A program made the translations under genes and the position numbers. This document shows, in pieces, positions 6,150 to 10,158 of a stretch of DNA of 10,158 nucleotides. Location of the stretch: assembly GCA_947372575.1 (NCBI GenBank), contig CANBUF010000039.1, positions 1 to 10,158 on the forward strand, given 5' to 3'. The DNA comes from Alcaligenaceae bacterium. Its GTDB lineage: Bacteria; Pseudomonadota; Gammaproteobacteria; Burkholderiales; Burkholderiaceae. Positions within the stretch are counted from its first letter, which is position 1; every line of letters starts with the position of its first letter. Under the pieces are notes generated by a model, which was given only the letters and a program-made list of their open reading frames with translations, searched no databases and was not told the origin of the DNA.

Positions 6150-7600
6150 TGTGTCGTTAACCAGGTAATCAGTGCATTTTCGAACGGGCGTGCATCATAG
6201 GCGCGATCATGATTCACCATACTCACCACGATATACCTTTTGCCGCTGATTCCCCAGACATATCCGGCAACAGAGCGCACATCGCGCAAAGAACCTGTTT
6301 TCAGATGTGCCTGAGACCGTGTCGAAGCGTCGCGTAGCCGATTACGCGACGTGCCATCTATGCCTAGAATCGATAAGGACGACACGAACTCCGGCATCAC
6401 CGGCGAAAGCCAGGCTTTCTGCAGGAGCTGCGACAGGCTATCTGCCGATACGACCCCGATACGTGACAGACCTGATCCATTATCCAGCACCAGACCCGTC
6501 ATCGGCAGTCCCTGGCGGGCCAGGATTTCACGCGCCACTTCCACACTACTGGCGACCGACGCAGGCCTGCGACCGGCCTCGGCGCCCAGCGTCAACAGGA
6601 GCACCCGCGTCATGACGTTGTTGCTACGTTTATTAATGAGCTGGATCACCTCCGACAAGGGGGGCGACTGGTGTGACGCAATCGCGATGGCATTGGCAGG
6701 AATCACACCATTGCGCACAACACCCGTCAGGGTCCCGCCAACTTCTTGCCACATACTTTTGAGTAGCTTTGCGCCAAAGTCTTCTTGCGAAAAAGCCAGC
6801 CTGAACACATCAAACTCACCACAAGAACCCGCGGCACGCCCTGAAACACGGAAACGCACGGTACCGTCAACGATGGTTGTATCGGTGGAAATCGCGGGTG
6901 AGCCTGGGCATTTCGCGTCACTCCACTCAATATTGCCTTCGATCTGCACGCCGGGAATAGGCGGATCAATAAAGGATTTCCATGCGCGCGTCGCTGGGTC
7001 CGGCGTAAAGACCAGACGCAGGGCACCAAAGCCCACCATAAAAGCATCAGGACTCGCGTTATAAGGCCGGTCAGCCGCGCCGTCAAAGGCTGAGGGGTCA
7101 ATTGTGACCTCCCCAAAAATCGAGCGATCTACAACAATGTCCGAGACCTCTCGCACGCCACGCAAGCGCATGTCGCGCATCAATCGCCACAGATCCTGCA
7201 CCATTAGCACTGGGTCGCCCCCCGCCTTCAGATACAGCGGACCCGATAGCACACCCTGTTCACTGATCCGAGAGCCCGACCCAATCAAAAAGTCCGTATT
7301 CCAGACATAATTCGGACCAAGTTTGGAAATTGCCGCATAAGTGGTGACAAGCTTCATGACCGAAGCAGGATTACGAGGCTGCTCCGGATGCACGGCAAAC
7401 AATCTTGGGCCACTGACTTCCTGGACAACCACCGACAGCGCCGACTCTGGCAGCTTGGTCTGCGCCCAGGCACGGGCCAAATCCGCGGGCAAGGCTTGTT
7501 GCCCCTGAGCCGCCGCGGTTCCCATCGCCAGTGTCATCAGCCCACACAGCCACGCGAACTGTCCCAAACGCTTCAAACCCAGTACCATCTGCCCGCCCAT
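6146..7600 (-). CDS. dacB: D-alanyl-D-alanine carboxypeptidase/endopeptidase PBP4 (peptidase S13)
   Basis: The 484-residue product has all three penicillin-binding motifs in order: SxxK as SVMK at residues 80-83 (nucleophile Ser80, Lys83), SxN as SNN at 326-328, and KTG at 434-436. The large gap between the first and second motifs is typical of PBP4/S13 proteins, which carry extra domains there. A signal peptide is visible at about residues 9-32 (LKRLGQFAWLCGLMTLAMGTAAAQ), so the enzyme is periplasmic, where it trims D-Ala from pentapeptides and cuts 4-3 cross-links. Other conserved-looking parts are KAGGDPVL (125-132) and LVLDNGSGLSR (370-380). ATG 7600 is chosen because AGGTGA lies four bases upstream; ATG 7588 has only a GC-rich stretch before it. 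The gene is divergent from queA across 143 bp and overlaps the next exported-protein gene by ATGA. Confidence 0.96.
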   Translation of the reverse strand: MGGQMVLGLKRLGQFAWLCGLMTLAMGTAAAQGQQALPADLARAWAQTKLPESALSVVVQEVSGPRLFAVHPEQPRNPASVMKLVTTYAAISKLGPNYVWNTDFLIGSGSRISEQGVLSGPLYLKAGGDPVLMVQDLWRLMRDMRLRGVREVSDIVVDRSIFGEVTIDPSAFDGAADRPYNASPDAFMVGFGALRLVFTPDPATRAWKSFIDPPIPGVQIEGNIEWSDAKCPGSPAISTDTTIVDGTVRFRVSGRAAGSCGEFDVFRLAFSQEDFGAKLLKSMWQEVGGTLTGVVRNGVIPANAIAIASHQSPPLSEVIQLINKRSNNVMTRVLLLTLGAEAGRRPASVASSVEVAREILARQGLPMTGLVLDNGSGLSRIGVVSADSLSQLLQKAWLSPVMPEFVSSLSILGIDGTSRNRLRDASTRSQAHLKTGSLRDVRSVAGYVWGISGKRYIVVSMVNHDRAYDARPFENALITWLTTQ

Positions 7601-7743
7601 GCAATCACCTATTTACCTGATTAAGCTGACAGCATACAAAAAAAGTCTGGCGGCAAGCTTAAAATGCTCGCTCCTGAGAAGAAATGCCCACGCCTGAATC
7701 GACTGGGACAGCGCTCCAAACCATTATTTTTTGAACAATCACC
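7601..7743. promoter_or_regulatory. Divergent dacB/queA intergenic region
   Basis: This 143-bp spacer must hold promoters for both directions. On the plus strand TAAAAT (7660-7665) is a five-of-six match to a -10 hexamer, but no convincing -35 lies at 16-18 bp. On the minus strand I see no well-spaced pair, only the AGGTGA ribosome binding site beside the dacB start. No operator palindrome or riboswitch is apparent. An in-frame TGA at 7732-7734 limits the queA start to GTG 7744. Confidence 0.35.
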
Positions 7744-9998
<2,255 letters not shown>

Positions 9999-10017
9999 CT
10001 GGCTAATCAAATTTCAC

Positions 10018-10024
10018 AAAGGAG
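10018..10024 (+). promoter_or_regulatory. Ribosome binding site of yajC
   Basis: AAAGGAG lies six bases before the ATG at 10031 and is a near-perfect Shine-Dalgarno sequence, in contrast to the weak sites before queA, tgt and ubiD. Confidence 0.75.
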
Positions 10025-10030
10025 ACCTTA

Positions 10031-10158
10031 ATGTCTGCTCAAGCAATTACCGGCATCGTGCTGGCTCAGGCCGGCGATACCGCCAGTTCGTTGATGGGAA
10101 TGGCCCCTATCGTTTTAATGTTCGTAGTTTTGTACTTTCTGATGATTCGTCCACAGAT
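10031..10158 (+). CDS. yajC: Preprotein translocase subunit YajC, N-terminal part (3' end outside window)
   Basis: The frame opens at ATG 10031 and runs off the window after 42 residues. The translation has a short polar N-terminus (MSAQAITGIVLAQAGDTASS), then one transmembrane helix (MGMAPIVLMFVVLYFLMI) ending in FLMIRPQ. A single helix followed by the FLMIRPQ/FYFLLIRPQ-like signature is diagnostic of YajC, a small inner-membrane partner of SecDF-SecYEG in protein export. The family is about 110 residues, so roughly two thirds is missing here. The queA-tgt-yajC order is common in proteobacteria, where secD and secF usually follow; they would lie beyond the right edge. The ribosome binding site is strong. 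Confidence 0.95.
   Translation, partial: MSAQAITGIVLAQAGDTASSLMGMAPIVLMFVVLYFLMIRPQ

Noticed and set aside
6351..7064. A 237-codon open frame antisense to dacB
   Set aside because: It lies wholly inside dacB, lacks recognisable motifs and has a Ser/Pro/Arg/Thr-rich composition typical of a shadow frame. dacB has all its catalytic motifs in the other frame.

Overview
The window looks like chromosomal housekeeping sequence from a betaproteobacterium, most likely Burkholderiales and perhaps Alcaligenaceae-like. That placement is inferred from the close match of UbiD, QueA and Tgt to proteobacterial families, the queA-tgt-yajC order, the moderate GC content, and the pairing of a YqjD/YqjE-type cluster with PBP4. 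It rests on remembered family sequences, not on a search. I see no mobile element, CRISPR array, rRNA or tRNA.

Layout from left to right: (1) the C-terminal half of a class I/II PLP aminotransferase (+), cut by the window edge; (2) a membrane-anchored SLT-type lytic transglycosylase (-), convergent with it; (3) ubiD (+), divergent from the transglycosylase, with a TTG start; (4) a same-strand run on the minus strand, read from 7600 down to 3219: dacB (PBP4), an unrecognised exported four-cysteine protein coupled to dacB by an ATGA overlap, then a DUF883 (ElaB/YqjD) protein, a YqjE/phage-holin-family membrane protein, a small YqjK-like protein, and a FecCD/BtuC-type permease of haemin-transporter type; (5) divergent from dacB, queA and tgt (+) overlapping by GTGA, followed by the start of yajC (+), cut by the right edge.

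The themes are envelope maintenance (a murein-cleaving transglycosylase, PBP4, membrane-associated YqjD/YqjE/YqjK proteins, SecYEG accessory YajC), ubiquinone biosynthesis (UbiD), queuosine tRNA modification (Tgt inserts preQ1, QueA then modifies it), and one metal-chelate or haem permease whose ATPase and binding protein are not in the window.

Nothing here clearly represents an undescribed system. The points most worth checking are the dacB-coupled exported protein, the orphan permease at the end of the YqjD/E/K-like cluster, a well-formed extended -10 promoter in front of that cluster with two near-identical in-frame ribosome binding site/start units in the DUF883 gene, and the frequent non-ATG starts (4 of 10 complete genes). 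All gaps between genes are shorter than 150 bp.
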